Shown here piece by piece: positions 52,053 through 61,493 of a DNA stretch of 64,000 nt (its first letter is position 1; the number at the start of each line of letters is the position of its first letter). The notes under the pieces are model-generated. The model had not been told where the DNA came from, did no database searches, and saw only the letters and a list, made by a program, of their open reading frames with translations. The stretch is from contig LEKQ01000009.1 in the NCBI GenBank assembly GCA_001443005.1, positions 26,936 to 90,935 on the forward strand, written 5' to 3'. Origin of the DNA: a bacterium GBS-1. Lineage in GTDB: Bacteria; Synergistota; GBS-1. The translations under genes were made by a program, and so were the position numbers.

Positions 52053-53111
52053 ATGCTAAGGTGTCAAGCTTGTGGTAAGGTTTACTCAGGCTTTCGCATA
52101 AGGTGTGAGTGCGGTGGAGTTTTGGATCTCCTTTCGGAGAAAGAACTCTCCCTAAATGGGCTTTTAAGAAGGGAGTTTTTGGATTCAAGGAGATACGTTA
52201 AGCTTCTCCCTATTAGCGAGGAGCTTCTCCCTTCCATCCACCTTCCGATAACGCCAATCGTGAGGAAAAGCATAGGCGGTTTGGATCTCCTCTTTAAGCT
52301 TGAGTACCTAATGCCGAGCGGTTCCTTCAAGGATAGGGGAACCTACGTTACGATGGCGAAGCTCAAGGAGGAGGGGATAAGGGAATTTACCTTGGACTCT
52401 TCGGGAAACGCTGCGATAAGCTTGGCCCTCTTTGCGAGGAGCGAGGGGTTAACTGCCCATATCTTCATACCAAGTTATACGAGTGAGGGTAAGAAGAGGT
52501 TGCTTAAACTTCTTGGAGCTGAGGTACATGAGGTGGAGGGGTCAAGGATGGAGGTTCACGAGAAAGCGCGCTCCTTTGAGGGGGGAACCTACATCTCTCA
52601 CTGGTATAACCCTTACTTTCTTGAGGGGACTAAGCTCGCAGCCTATGAGGTTTGGGAGGAGATAGGTAGCGTTGATTACGCCCTGAGTCCTGTGGGAAGC
52701 GGTAGCCTATTTATCGGCTTATACAAGGGATTCAATGAGCTCGCCAAGCTTGGTAAGACTTCGATTCCTAGAATGATCGCCGTTCAGGCTAAGGGTTATG
52801 AAAGCTTGCGTGAAAGAAGTGTTGAAAAAAGCGAACTTGCCGAAGGTATAGCCATAACCGATCCTCCAAGGAGGGAGGAGATGAAGCGCATATTGAGTCA
52901 GACCGGTGGAGTTTGCGTATCTGTGGGGGATGAGGAGATAGAGAGAGCGCTCCTTGAGCTAATTCACATGGGGTTTATCGTTGAACCTACATCCGCTTCG
53001 GTCTACGCAGGCTTTAAGGTTCTGGCGAATGAGGGGTTCTTCAAGGAAGGCTCAAAGGTTTTGCTCCCTCTGACCGGTTCCGGTCTAAAGTGGGTTGTGA
53101 AAAAAACTTGA
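52053..53111 (+). CDS. thrC: Threonine synthase-like PLP enzyme
   Basis: This fold-type II PLP enzyme of about 352 residues has an N-terminal zinc-ribbon-like CQACGKVY...CECGG, the PLP lysine in MPSGSFKDRG, and SSGNAAISLALFA. The phosphate loop is SPVGSGSLFIG, and EPTSASVYAG lies in the last third. It matches threonine synthases of the archaeal/Bacillus type, converting O-phosphohomoserine to threonine. A related PLP lyase such as cysteate or diaminopropionate enzymes cannot be ruled out, since no hom or thrB gene is near. ATG 52053 has GAGGTG upstream. Confidence 0.78.
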   Translation: MLRCQACGKVYSGFRIRCECGGVLDLLSEKELSLNGLLRREFLDSRRYVKLLPISEELLPSIHLPITPIVRKSIGGLDLLFKLEYLMPSGSFKDRGTYVTMAKLKEEGIREFTLDSSGNAAISLALFARSEGLTAHIFIPSYTSEGKKRLLKLLGAEVHEVEGSRMEVHEKARSFEGGTYISHWYNPYFLEGTKLAAYEVWEEIGSVDYALSPVGSGSLFIGLYKGFNELAKLGKTSIPRMIAVQAKGYESLRERSVEKSELAEGIAITDPPRREEMKRILSQTGGVCVSVGDEEIERALLELIHMGFIVEPTSASVYAGFKVLANEGFFKEGSKVLLPLTGSGLKWVVKKT

Positions 53112-53126
53112 ATGGGGGTGGGAAAT

Positions 53127-53696
53127 ATGGATGTGAGGAAGGCCATCGATTTAAGGAGAGCCTATAGGTCGCTTGAGAAGGTTGAGATATCTTCTGAGAC
53201 TTTAATTGATTTAGCTCAGTGTGCCTCTTTAGCTCCATCTTGCTTCAACAATCAGCCTTGGAGGTATATCTTCGTCACCTCCGATGATAAACTCCGCGCT
53301 CTTAGGGATGCCTTAGCTAAAGGAAATGAGTGGGCCTATGACGCTTCAGCTATAATAGCTGTTTGTTCGAAGCCAGATTTGGATTGCGTCTTAAAGGACG
53401 GAAGGAAGTACTACGCCTTTGATGTGGGGATGTCCGTTGGCTTCGTCATGCTTAGAGCTACCGAGCTTGGGCTTGTAGCTCATCCAATAGCGGGATACTC
53501 CCCAGACAAGGTTAAGGAGATCCTCAGTATTCCTGAGGATTATGAGGTCATAGTCCTAATAATAGTTGGCAAGCGCTCTGAAAGCATTAACCCTATCTTA
53601 TCTGAGAAGCAAAAAGCTGCCGAGATGGAAAGACCACCTCGCCTTCCCTTAAAGGATTTCGCCTATCTCGACTACTTCGGTAACTCCTTAACCTAA
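53127..53696 (+). CDS. Nitroreductase family flavoprotein
   Basis: This protein of about 189 residues has the nitroreductase fold signatures [29 protein letters not shown] (FMN and substrate region) and [19 protein letters not shown]. It also has [15 protein letters not shown] near the C-terminus. Members use FMN and NAD(P)H to reduce nitro groups, quinones or enones. ATG 53127 follows GGGGGTGGG. The gene ends 4 nt into the convergent chemoreceptor gene. Physiological substrate unknown. Confidence 0.86.
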   Translation: MDVRKAIDLRRAYRSLEKVEISSETLIDLAQCASLAPSCFNNQPWRYIFVTSDDKLRALRDALAKGNEWAYDASAIIAVCSKPDLDCVLKDGRKYYAFDVGMSVGFVMLRATELGLVAHPIAGYSPDKVKEILSIPEDYEVIVLIIVGKRSESINPILSEKQKAAEMERPPRLPLKDFAYLDYFGNSLT

Positions 53697-54535
53697 AGCT
53701 TTAAATCCTTTAGCTTCATCTGAGCTCTAACAACTGAAGAGATAGCTCTTGATAGGGTTTCAAACTTCTCCGTTACCTGCTGCATGACCTCCATGGCTCT
53801 ATCGAACTCCTTCTTTTTCTCTACCAAGTTATCCCTCGTTCCTGAAAGAAGCACAACTATATAGGAGAGAAGTTGGGAGTTCTCTTTCGTGAAGTCCATA
53901 AGTTGCCTTAGGGAAGTTTGAACGCTTGAGAATATATCGCCAATCAGCTTTATGCTTTCTAAGGCATCGCTAACTGCACCCGATAGCTCCTTAACCTGGT
54001 CGGTTATGCTTTTGGCGACCCTATTTGATTCTCCGGCTAGCTTCTGGACTTCCGATGCGACTACGGCAAAGCCGCGTCCTGCCTCTCCCGCGCGAGCTGC
54101 CTCTATTGAAGCGTTAAGAGCGAGAAGGTTCGTTTGCTTCGCTATCTTGGTTATCTCCACCGCCATCCCCTGAATCTCATTGAACATCGATAGGGTCTGA
54201 GAGGTCTTATTTATAGATGACATAACTACGTCGTTTATCTTCGATATGTCTGCTCCTGACTTTTTTAACTCTTGAACTATTGAGTCGTTCATCTTCTGAA
54301 ACTGCTCTATGCTATCAACGAGCTTTTTCCCCTCTTCCTCGAACCTCTCTGAGAGCTCTCCCATGCTCTTTAGCATCTCTTCAAAGGAGGCTTCAAGATA
54401 TTTGACGTTTTCTTGGGCTTTTCTAACCCTCGAAAGCAAAGCTTCATCAAGTTGGGACATGAAAGATATCATTAGGTTTTCAGCGAAGAAGGCCGATACT
54501 ATCTTCTCAAGTGTATCTTTCTTTATATCTGCCAT
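53693..54535 (-). CDS. Soluble (cytoplasmic) chemoreceptor
   Basis: This 280-residue protein has no membrane helix and no HAMP. It is mostly coiled coil, with the receptor tip [20 protein letters not shown] near residue 145. The first 40 residues ([20 protein letters not shown]) may form a docking segment. It lies downstream of, and coupled to, an ODP-like di-iron metallo-beta-lactamase-fold gene (6-nt gap). That is the same pairing known from spirochaete oxygen/iron chemotaxis, so the ODP-like protein is its probable sensor partner. Confidence 0.88.
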   Translation of the reverse strand: MADIKKDTLEKIVSAFFAENLMISFMSQLDEALLSRVRKAQENVKYLEASFEEMLKSMGELSERFEEEGKKLVDSIEQFQKMNDSIVQELKKSGADISKINDVVMSSINKTSQTLSMFNEIQGMAVEITKIAKQTNLLALNASIEAARAGEAGRGFAVVASEVQKLAGESNRVAKSITDQVKELSGAVSDALESIKLIGDIFSSVQTSLRQLMDFTKENSQLLSYIVVLLSGTRDNLVEKKKEFDRAMEVMQQVTEKFETLSRAISSVVRAQMKLKDLKL

Positions 54536-54541
54536 AGATCA

Positions 54542-55321
54542 TCACCTTCCATAGATATCGTCAAGCACGTCTATCCCGCATCTTAAGTCCCTTAACCAGT
54601 TGAAGAACTTCTTAACGTTTTCCCCTTTAAATATCGCTCCATGCTGTGGAGCAACTATATCTATCTCCTTTTTCTCAACTATGCTCAGCCATTTTCTCAG
54701 GACAGCGTTTGAGGCTATATATCTTCTGTGGAAGCCTTCCATGATCTTAACGTGGCTGTTGAAGTCATCAACGAAAAGGTATCTTTTCCCCCTGTCGAAT
54801 ATGGCTGCGCCTATATCCCCTGAGAAGAGGATTTTTGCTCTTGGGTCGTAGATGTTGAAGTTCCCCGTTGAGTGGAGGTAGTGGGCGGGTATTATCTCGA
54901 GCTCCGTTCCCGAGGACAGCCTTATCTTGTCTCCCCTATCTGGTATGGCCGTAACTCTTCTCTGATCGTATACACCGAAGTGAGGTAGAAACCTCGTCCA
55001 GAGCCCCGAGATGTATATCCTGGCGTTTTCGGCTATCGATAACCATAGGGTTATCCCAGAGGTCACATCGGGGTCCTGATGGGAGAAGAAGATGTACTTT
55101 ATTTTAGCTGGCTCTATCAGCTCAGAGATGTTGGCTAGCACCCTCGAGAAGACGTGAGCTCCTCCTGGATCGATAAGGACGCCATCTCCATCGTCAAGTA
55201 TTAAATACTGATTGGTCTGAACTATTCCCTCCTCTTCTCTCTCCTCCCATGCGAGGAATATGAACTTATGCTTGCTGTCCTCATACAAGTTTACACTCTC
55301 GGTACCAGAAAGCCCTTGCAC
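54542..55321 (-). CDS. ODP-like di-iron protein (metallo-beta-lactamase fold), putative chemotaxis sensor
   Basis: This protein of about 259 residues resembles the beta-lactamase-fold half of flavodiiron proteins without the flavodoxin domain: NQYLILDDGDGVLIDPGG, FFSHQDPDVTSG, PAHYLHSTGN, ILFSGDIGAAIF and APQHGAIF. The usual HxExDH set is modified (HQDPDV), as expected for oxygen-binding di-iron proteins rather than oxygen reductases. It is encoded just before a soluble chemoreceptor, so it likely senses O2 or iron for chemotaxis. GTG 55321 has GGAGG 8 nt upstream. Confidence 0.82.
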   Translation of the reverse strand: MQGLSGTESVNLYEDSKHKFIFLAWEEREEEGIVQTNQYLILDDGDGVLIDPGGAHVFSRVLANISELIEPAKIKYIFFSHQDPDVTSGITLWLSIAENARIYISGLWTRFLPHFGVYDQRRVTAIPDRGDKIRLSSGTELEIIPAHYLHSTGNFNIYDPRAKILFSGDIGAAIFDRGKRYLFVDDFNSHVKIMEGFHRRYIASNAVLRKWLSIVEKKEIDIVAPQHGAIFKGENVKKFFNWLRDLRCGIDVLDDIYGR

Positions 55322-55377
55322 TCTGAACACCTCCTAAATAAGTTAGCTTTATTTCAATTATAACATTTATCAAGCTA

Positions 55378-55406
55378 TTGACTAAGCCTATGAGAGGTTA
55401 TATTAT
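55378..55406 (+). promoter_or_regulatory. Promoter for the DUF1015 operon
   Basis: TTGACT at 55378-55383 and TATTAT at 55401-55406 with 17-nt spacing. Confidence 0.7.
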
Positions 55407-55439
55407 CAGCTAAAAGTTTAGAAGATGGAGGGGTGATTT

Positions 55440-56693
55440 ATGGCTAAGATTAAACCCTTTAAGGCCATCAGGCCGCGTGCGGATCTTGTCCACCGCGTTG
55501 CTTCCCTACCCTACGACGTATTAAGCGTAAGGGAGGCTCGAAAAATAATCGAGATTAACCCTTATTCCTTCCTCAGGGTTGAGAAGTCCGAGGCGGAGTT
55601 CGCCGAGGAGGTGAGCGTCCACGATAGAAGGGTGTATGAGAGGGCTAGGGAGAACCTAGATCGGATGATTAAGGATGGCATTTTAATTCAGGACCCCAAA
55701 CCCTGCCTTTACATCTACAGGCAGATTATGGAGGGAAGGTCGCAGACTGGCTTAGTTGCGTGCTTCTCGATAGACGATTACTTAAACGGCCTGATAAAGA
55801 GGCACGAACTTACTCGAGCCGATAAGGAGCTTGAGCGCGTGTATCACATTGACCTTTGCGATGCTAATACGGGACCTGTCTTTCTGGTTTATCCAGTTTG
55901 CGAGGATATAGATAGGTTAGTCAAAGGGTGGGCAAGCTCAAATCCCCCGCTTTATGACTTCACCTCCGAGGATGGCGTCAGGCATAGCGTATGGGTTATC
56001 GACGATGATAAGGTAATAGACAAGATCGTTGAGCTCTTTAAGGGTGTAAGCTCGATATATATAGCTGATGGACATCACAGATGCGCCGCTGGAGTTAAGG
56101 TTGGGCTTGAAAGGAGAAGGAGTAAACCTAACTATACTGGTGAGGAGGGGTTCAACTACTTTCTCGGCGTTGTCTTTCCCCACACCGATGTATACATAAT
56201 GGAGTATAACCGCTTGGTCAGAGACTTAAACGGGCTTAGCGAGGATGAGTTCTTAAGCAGGGTTAAAGAGAACTTCTATGTGGAAGATTTAGGCGGGGGT
56301 TCTACCTATCGCCCTGAGGGAGAGCATATCTTCGGTATGTACTTTAAGGGGAGATGGTTCAAGCTTATCCCTAAGCCTGGGACCTTCGATGATAATGATC
56401 CCGTTGGCAGGTTGGACGCTAATATCCTCCAGGAGAATCTGTTGAGGCCCATCCTCGGTATAGAGGATCCACGGACCGATAAGAGGATAGACTTCGTTGG
56501 AGGTATAAAGGGCCTTGGGGAGCTCTGTAGAAGGGTTGACTCCGGGGAGATGGCGGTTGCCTTCTCACTTTATCCAACGACTATAGAGTCCATAATGGCG
56601 GTTTCCGATGCCGGCAAGGTGATGCCTCCTAAGTCAACCTGGTTTGAGCCCAAGCTCAGAAGCGGTCTGTTCGTTCATAGATTGACCGGTTAG
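55440..56693 (+). CDS. DUF1015 family protein
   Basis: This 417-residue protein has the DUF1015 blocks: KPFKAIRPRADLVHRVASLP then YDV, PYSFLRVEKSE, HELTRADKELERVYHI, and IADGHHRCAAGVKVG with a His pair. The family is widespread in anaerobes and often near serine or phosphoserine genes, but it has no settled function. Kinase-like or HTH-free enzymatic roles have been guessed. It is first in an operon with a dehydrogenase gene 12 nt downstream. Confidence 0.82.
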   Translation: MAKIKPFKAIRPRADLVHRVASLPYDVLSVREARKIIEINPYSFLRVEKSEAEFAEEVSVHDRRVYERARENLDRMIKDGILIQDPKPCLYIYRQIMEGRSQTGLVACFSIDDYLNGLIKRHELTRADKELERVYHIDLCDANTGPVFLVYPVCEDIDRLVKGWASSNPPLYDFTSEDGVRHSVWVIDDDKVIDKIVELFKGVSSIYIADGHHRCAAGVKVGLERRRSKPNYTGEEGFNYFLGVVFPHTDVYIMEYNRLVRDLNGLSEDEFLSRVKENFYVEDLGGGSTYRPEGEHIFGMYFKGRWFKLIPKPGTFDDNDPVGRLDANILQENLLRPILGIEDPRTDKRIDFVGGIKGLGELCRRVDSGEMAVAFSLYPTTIESIMAVSDAGKVMPPKSTWFEPKLRSGLFVHRLTG

Positions 56694-56705
56694 AGGGGGG
56701 ATAGA

Positions 56706-57725
56706 ATGCGCGTCGTGCTTTGGGGTTTCGGTGCTATGGGAAGGAGTATAGCGAAAGCCTTGATCGAAAAGGGATCTTTCCGCTTAGTTGGGGTCGTAGA
56801 CAGAAGCCCGCTTTTACGTGGAAGGGATGTGGGGGAAGCTCTTGGTGGCCCCCCCCTGGGTTTAAGGGTGGAGGATGATGCTGGCTTAATCGAGCGGATG
56901 AACCCGGACGTAGTTTTAATCGCTACGACCTCTTTCGTTAAGGATGTCTTGCCGCAGGTGGAGCTGGCGGTTAAGGCTCACTCGAACGTCATAACGATAG
57001 CTGAGGAGATGGCTTACCCCTTCGATACGCATCCGGAGGAGTCCTATTATATCGATAGTTTAGCCAAGCGCTATGGGGTTACAGTTCTGGGAACAGGCGT
57101 GAACCCTGGCTTCGTTTTAGATACCCTGATAATCGCTCTTACTGGCGTATGCTCTAAAGTTGATAAGATCGTTGCGCGCAGGGTAAACGACCTTTCTCCC
57201 TTCGGTAAGACGGTTATGGAGACGCAGGGAGTGGGTAAAACCCCCGAGGAGTTTGAAAAAGGGGTCAAGGAGGGTAAAATAGTCGGACACATCGGTTTTC
57301 CTCAGAGCATCGGCATGATCGCAAGAAGTTTGGGCTGGAAGATATCTAGAATAGAGGAGGAGAGAAGACCTATAATATCGAAAGTTTATAGGGAAACCCC
57401 TACCGTGAAGGTTGAGCCTGGGATGGTTGCAGGGTGCGAGCACTCCGCAAGAGCTTACGTTGGGAATCTTTGCGTGATAGAGCTTCATCACCCTCAGCAG
57501 ATTCATCCTCACCTTGAGGGGGTTGAGACCGGAGACTATATAGAGATTTATGGCGATATAAATATAAATCTGGCCATAAGACCTGAGATTCCCGGAGGCA
57601 AGGCTACCGCAGCCATAGCCGTTAACATGATACCCTCGGTTGTAAAGGCTGAGCCGGGCTTAAAGTGCATGGCTGACTTACCTATACCCAGAGCCCTGCT
57701 TTCTGATATCAAGCGGTCTCTTTAG
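56706..57725 (+). CDS. DapB-like dehydrogenase, probably 2,4-diaminopentanoate dehydrogenase type
   Basis: This 339-residue NAD(P)-binding protein starts [20 protein letters not shown] and has [21 protein letters not shown] and a C-terminal [20 protein letters not shown]. These features match the dihydrodipicolinate-reductase-like family that includes 2,4-diaminopentanoate dehydrogenase of ornithine fermentation. The other ornithine-fermentation genes (ortho-threonine thiolase-like ortA/ortB, oraS/oraE) are not in the window, so the substrate is uncertain. It follows DUF1015 in one operon. Confidence 0.72.
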   Translation: MRVVLWGFGAMGRSIAKALIEKGSFRLVGVVDRSPLLRGRDVGEALGGPPLGLRVEDDAGLIERMNPDVVLIATTSFVKDVLPQVELAVKAHSNVITIAEEMAYPFDTHPEESYYIDSLAKRYGVTVLGTGVNPGFVLDTLIIALTGVCSKVDKIVARRVNDLSPFGKTVMETQGVGKTPEEFEKGVKEGKIVGHIGFPQSIGMIARSLGWKISRIEEERRPIISKVYRETPTVKVEPGMVAGCEHSARAYVGNLCVIELHHPQQIHPHLEGVETGDYIEIYGDININLAIRPEIPGGKATAAIAVNMIPSVVKAEPGLKCMADLPIPRALLSDIKRSL

Positions 57726-57750
57726 CCTTACAGTTATAGAAATAAGCCTA

Positions 57751-57779
57751 TTGCAGTATTTTCTCTTTTAGTTTATAAT
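57751..57779 (+). promoter_or_regulatory. Promoter for the exported-protein operon
   Basis: TTGCAG at 57751-57756 and TATAAT at 57774-57779 with 17-nt spacing, just before the gene at 57810. Confidence 0.75.
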
Positions 57780-57809
57780 TTTATAAATCTCTTTAAGAAG
57801 GTGGTCTGA

Positions 57810-58436
57810 CTGCGTTTTTTGTTGGGAGGCATGGGTGTGCTTCTTATTCTTTTCCTTTCATTCCCTGTTTTTGGCACCTCCCTTTCGCTGGACTTAGATA
57901 GCGATGGGGTTAAGGAGGAGGTCGTTTTTTCGCCGGAAAGCGGCCTCCTTTTGATCCTCAGGGGTGGCAGAGAGATTTGGAGTGGCCTTCCATCCCATTG
58001 GGGGGCTTGGAAACTGGTCGTTGCCGATTTAGATGGGGATGGTTTTAAGGAGCTTTTGCTTGGTGTGAAGATTAAAACCCGCTTTTTCCCTGAGAGGCAT
58101 AAAAGCTTATTCGTTTTGGGGTGGAATGGGAACTTCCTTTACGCTCGCTGGCTTGGCTCGCACATGTCAAAGCCCCTTCTTGACTTCGTTGCCTTTGATC
58201 TGGACGGCGATGGCAAGGATGAGCTTATAACCCTGGAGTTGGGGCGGGAGGGGAAAGGGCATCTTCTTGTCTATCGATGGATAGGTTTTGGCTTCGGCTT
58301 TCTTTGGGAGAGCGAGGCTTTCTTCAATGGTGTGCTATTTAGCGATGGCTCTAAGGCTGGCTTGAGGCTATCTGACGGGAAGACCTACATTCTTTCAATC
58401 TCAGATGGAAGCTTCACTTTAAGGCGTTGCCCTTAG
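57810..58436 (+). CDS. Exported protein with calcium-type DxDxDG repeats
   Basis: About 208 residues. Three DxDxDG motifs (LDLDSDGVKEE, DLDGDGFKELLLG, DLDGDGKDELITL) recur through the chain, as in FG-GAP/VCBS beta-propeller-like repeats that bind calcium. I propose CTG 57810 as start: AAGGTGG lies 5 nt upstream, an in-frame stop is directly before it, and it gives MRFLLGGMGVLLILFLSF, a good signal peptide. TTG 57819 or GTG 57837 would give signals without a basic residue. The DUF3160 gene follows 31 nt later. Confidence 0.68.
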   Translation: MRFLLGGMGVLLILFLSFPVFGTSLSLDLDSDGVKEEVVFSPESGLLLILRGGREIWSGLPSHWGAWKLVVADLDGDGFKELLLGVKIKTRFFPERHKSLFVLGWNGNFLYARWLGSHMSKPLLDFVAFDLDGDGKDELITLELGREGKGHLLVYRWIGFGFGFLWESEAFFNGVLFSDGSKAGLRLSDGKTYILSISDGSFTLRRCP

Positions 58437-58467
58437 AGGCAACGGTAAGGTTTTAGGGGGGATTAAG

Positions 58468-60549
58468 GTGAGATGTTTATCGCTTTTAGCGGTTTTACTT
58501 ATGCTTGGCCTTTTCCCCTTCAGCTTAGCTTTCGCTGATCTTAATGGTATCTCAAACATCGATAGGTTCTCGATCCCTGAAGATGCAATGGCCATTTTAG
58601 ATAAGAATCTCTTTGTCGTTTGTCCTGCCTCTCACTGGCAGCCCTTCTTCGTTTACGAGGATAACGCTTATCAGAGGATACCTAACTTCGTCACGGTTGA
58701 CAGCGTCCTTCACCTTTATCACATCTTCTTTAACTTCGCTTTAAGGAGGTTGGAAGAGGAGAGGCTCATTCCCTTGACCGAGCTCTTTACGAAGAGGCTC
58801 ATCTCCCAGGCGCTAAAGACCTACAACTTACTTGGGCCGGGCATACTTAAGGATGCTTCCTTGCGCAACTTGGCCTATTTGGGCGTGGCGTCTAACCTCC
58901 TTAAGCTGAAGGTTAACCTTCCTCCTGAGGTGCAGGCTATGGTCCAAAGGGAGCTTGATCTCATAAGGGGGAGGAAGGGATTAGTCGTCGGAGCCATTTT
59001 TCCTTATGCTATAGACTACACTCAGTTTGCTCCACGTGGTCACTACACGCGAACCGAAAGGCTTAGAAACTACTTCATGGCTATGACCTGGTATGGCTTG
59101 GTTCCCTTCTCACCGGCCTATAGGGATAGGGAAGGTAAACTTAAAGTTAGCTATACGGTTGCCCTTCAAGCAATCTTGATGGTTAGGGATGTTCGCTCAG
59201 CTAAGCTCTTTCAGGATTGGGATACGCTCCTAACTTCTCTTAACTACTTCATTGGGTTCGCCGATGACCTTGATCTGCGAGAGGTGGAGTCGCTGATGGA
59301 GGAGGTCTTCGGCAAAGAGGCTACGCTCTCCGACTTCGTTAAATCGGAGAGGCTTAAGAGTTTCACCGAGCGCTTCGTTAAGCTTAGGGCTCCGAAAGTT
59401 AAGCCCAAAGTTGCTTGGCTTGTCGGAAGGCTTCCTAATCTTCCCGATCCCGAATCCTCTCAGCTTCGCTTACTGGGGCAACGCTATACCCCTGATAGCG
59501 AGGTGTTGGAGGAGTTAACCGATCCGGAAAAGCGCCCGATACCATGTGCTTTGGACCTTGCTGTAGTTATGGGAAGCGATAGGGCTAAAGATATAGTCGA
59601 TGCTGGTTATCGGGTTTACGGTTTGCCTGAGAGCTTCTCTCTGTTGGAGTGGGAGGGTTATCGGGCTAAACGTGATGAGCTTTGCAAGCGCTTCAGTCGT
59701 TTGGGGGAAAGGGAGTGGACATCCAACCTCTACTGGAGCTGGCTATGGGTCCTTAAAAGCCTCTTTGATTTTCCTGATGAAAGAGCCCCGGCCTTCATGA
59801 AGACGATGGCCTGGAAGGATAAGTCGCTTCAGACCGCTTTGGCGTCCTGGGCTCAGCTCCGTCACGATACTATTCTTTACGTCAAGCAGTCTCTTGCGGT
59901 TGCCGAGGGTGGCGATGGTGATGAAGAGGTGGTTAAGGGTTACGTTGAGCCTAATCCGGAGGCTTGGAGGCGCCTGCTTAAGCTCGTAGTTCAAACTCGA
60001 GAGCTTCTTGGCTCGCGCGGGCTTTTGGTTGAATCTGTGAAGGATAAGCTTGAGAGCTTCGATGATATGGTTAGATTTCTGCTTAAGTGCGCTGAAAAGG
60101 AGCTTGAAGGGGAACCCTTAAGCGAGGAAGATTATAGGAGGATTCAGTTCATAGGTGGGGATATGGATTACATGGCCTTAAGTATAGTAAGCGATGGGAA
60201 GGCGCTAAGTTGGGCTGAGGTCATTCACCCATCGGATAGAAATATGGCTTGTATAGCTGATGTTCACACCGCTGATATAAGGTTTGGTGGCTTAGGGCAT
60301 GTGGCTCTCGAGGAGGCGGTTGGGCACGCTCACGAGATATTCGTCGTGGTTCCGATCGAGGGGAAGCTTTATCTGACGCGGGGAGCGGTCATGAGCTATT
60401 ATGAGTTTCTGCAGCCTGCTAAGGATAGGTTAACCGACGAGAGATGGCAGAAGATGCTTGCCGAGGGGAAGGCTCCCCCTCAACCTCCCTGGGTTAGCTC
60501 CTTCACCTCGGCGAGATCGATAGAGGTTAGGAAGCTCCCTATACGCTAA
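58468..60549 (+). CDS. DUF3160 domain exported protein
   Basis: This 693-residue protein has a signal peptide (RCLSLLAVLLMLGLFPFSLA) and then a DUF3160-type body: FVVCPASHWQPFFVYEDN, RIPNFVTVDSVLHLYHIFFN, WAQLRHDTILYVKQS near residue 465 and MACIADVHTAD near the end. The family is common in thermophilic bacteria and archaea; its function is unknown. WAQLRHDT and the histidine-rich VEEAVGHAHEIF-like segment (here LEEAVGHAHEIF) hint at a metal site. It probably works at the cell surface with the calcium-repeat protein encoded upstream. Confidence 0.85.
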   Translation: MRCLSLLAVLLMLGLFPFSLAFADLNGISNIDRFSIPEDAMAILDKNLFVVCPASHWQPFFVYEDNAYQRIPNFVTVDSVLHLYHIFFNFALRRLEEERLIPLTELFTKRLISQALKTYNLLGPGILKDASLRNLAYLGVASNLLKLKVNLPPEVQAMVQRELDLIRGRKGLVVGAIFPYAIDYTQFAPRGHYTRTERLRNYFMAMTWYGLVPFSPAYRDREGKLKVSYTVALQAILMVRDVRSAKLFQDWDTLLTSLNYFIGFADDLDLREVESLMEEVFGKEATLSDFVKSERLKSFTERFVKLRAPKVKPKVAWLVGRLPNLPDPESSQLRLLGQRYTPDSEVLEELTDPEKRPIPCALDLAVVMGSDRAKDIVDAGYRVYGLPESFSLLEWEGYRAKRDELCKRFSRLGEREWTSNLYWSWLWVLKSLFDFPDERAPAFMKTMAWKDKSLQTALASWAQLRHDTILYVKQSLAVAEGGDGDEEVVKGYVEPNPEAWRRLLKLVVQTRELLGSRGLLVESVKDKLESFDDMVRFLLKCAEKELEGEPLSEEDYRRIQFIGGDMDYMALSIVSDGKALSWAEVIHPSDRNMACIADVHTADIRFGGLGHVALEEAVGHAHEIFVVVPIEGKLYLTRGAVMSYYEFLQPAKDRLTDERWQKMLAEGKAPPQPPWVSSFTSARSIEVRKLPIR

Positions 60550-60578
60550 GATTTATACAAGGAGGTGGCTTTCTTTCC

Positions 60579-61325
60579 TTGGTTAAGGGTCCTGGGCGGG
60601 CTTTTTGCATCATCCTTCTTGATTTCGATGGCATTTACGCAAATCAGAGCGAGCTCTGCTTAAGGGCTGATATAGTGATTTCCAGCGAGATCAGAGAGGT
60701 CAAATATATGTGCTCTCCTTCTAAGTTGAAGGAGATAGGCACCCTTATACCTTCGAAAGGTAGATTTATAGCTTTCCTCGGTGGTGGGGAGTATCATCAT
60801 CTTTCCCTTTTATTCTTAAAACGGGTTAAGATTCCCTTCTTTCTTCTCCTCTTCGACAAGCACCTTGACGCTCTTAAAAAGGGCGGAGAGTTTATAAGGT
60901 GCGACTCCTGGTTGAACTGCGCCCTTGAGCTTAAAAACCTCTTAGGCGTGATATTTATAGGCAGGAGGGAAAGAAGGTTTGGGAAAATACATATTATGCC
61001 CCCTGATGGGCTCAAAATAACTAGAGCGATAAAAGATAAGGCGGTTTATATAAGCATAGATAAGGATATATTAGATGTTCCCTTGACTCGCTGGGGTAAG
61101 GGGTGGCTGCCCTTAAGCGAGCTATTAAGAACCCTGAGCTTCATACCCAAGGATAAAGTGGTGGGGGTTGATGTGTGCGGGGAGCCCGAGGAACTTTGCC
61201 TCTGGAAGATGCCTGAAAGCGAGAGAATAAACTTAGAGATAGTTAAGGCGCTGGAACCTGACCTTAGGGGCTTAAGGAGCTTTGGCCACGGTAGGTTCTT
61301 TTTCTTGCCTGTCTCTATACCATAA
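60579..61325 (+). CDS. Arginase/ureohydrolase-fold protein, divergent
   Basis: This 248-residue protein keeps much of the ureohydrolase metal site: LFDKHLDA (DxHxD), YISIDKDILDV (DxD) and VGVDVCGEPEE. The first ligand block is GGGEYHHLSL instead of the usual GGDHS, and the chain is about 50 residues short of typical arginases. It may be a formiminoglutamase-, agmatinase- or deacetylase-related enzyme, or may have lost activity. TTG start with AAGGAGGTGG upstream. The last normal-composition gene before the AT-rich region. Confidence 0.7.
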   Translation: MVKGPGRAFCIILLDFDGIYANQSELCLRADIVISSEIREVKYMCSPSKLKEIGTLIPSKGRFIAFLGGGEYHHLSLLFLKRVKIPFFLLLFDKHLDALKKGGEFIRCDSWLNCALELKNLLGVIFIGRRERRFGKIHIMPPDGLKITRAIKDKAVYISIDKDILDVPLTRWGKGWLPLSELLRTLSFIPKDKVVGVDVCGEPEELCLWKMPESERINLEIVKALEPDLRGLRSFGHGRFFFLPVSIP

Positions 61326-61493
61326 GCCTGGGACATTCTGACGAGAATTCTGATTAGGAATAATAGGGTATTTTAAAAGGGATATTTTATAAAAGATGAT
61401 TGCTTAAAATGTTTCATCTATCTGGTATATTTAATACGTGATGGTCGTAAGCTTACGATTTAAGCTGTTTTTCTTTTAGTAAGGAGGGGAACA
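61326..61493 (+). promoter_or_regulatory. Methyltransferase upstream region: extended -10 and palindromic operator candidate
   Basis: TGGTATATT at 61423-61431 is an extended -10. A perfect 14-nt palindrome, TCGTAAGCTTACGA (61445-61458), lies just downstream of the expected start of transcription and before AAGGAGGGG at 61481-61489. The base composition changes to AT-rich in this interval. Confidence 0.55.
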
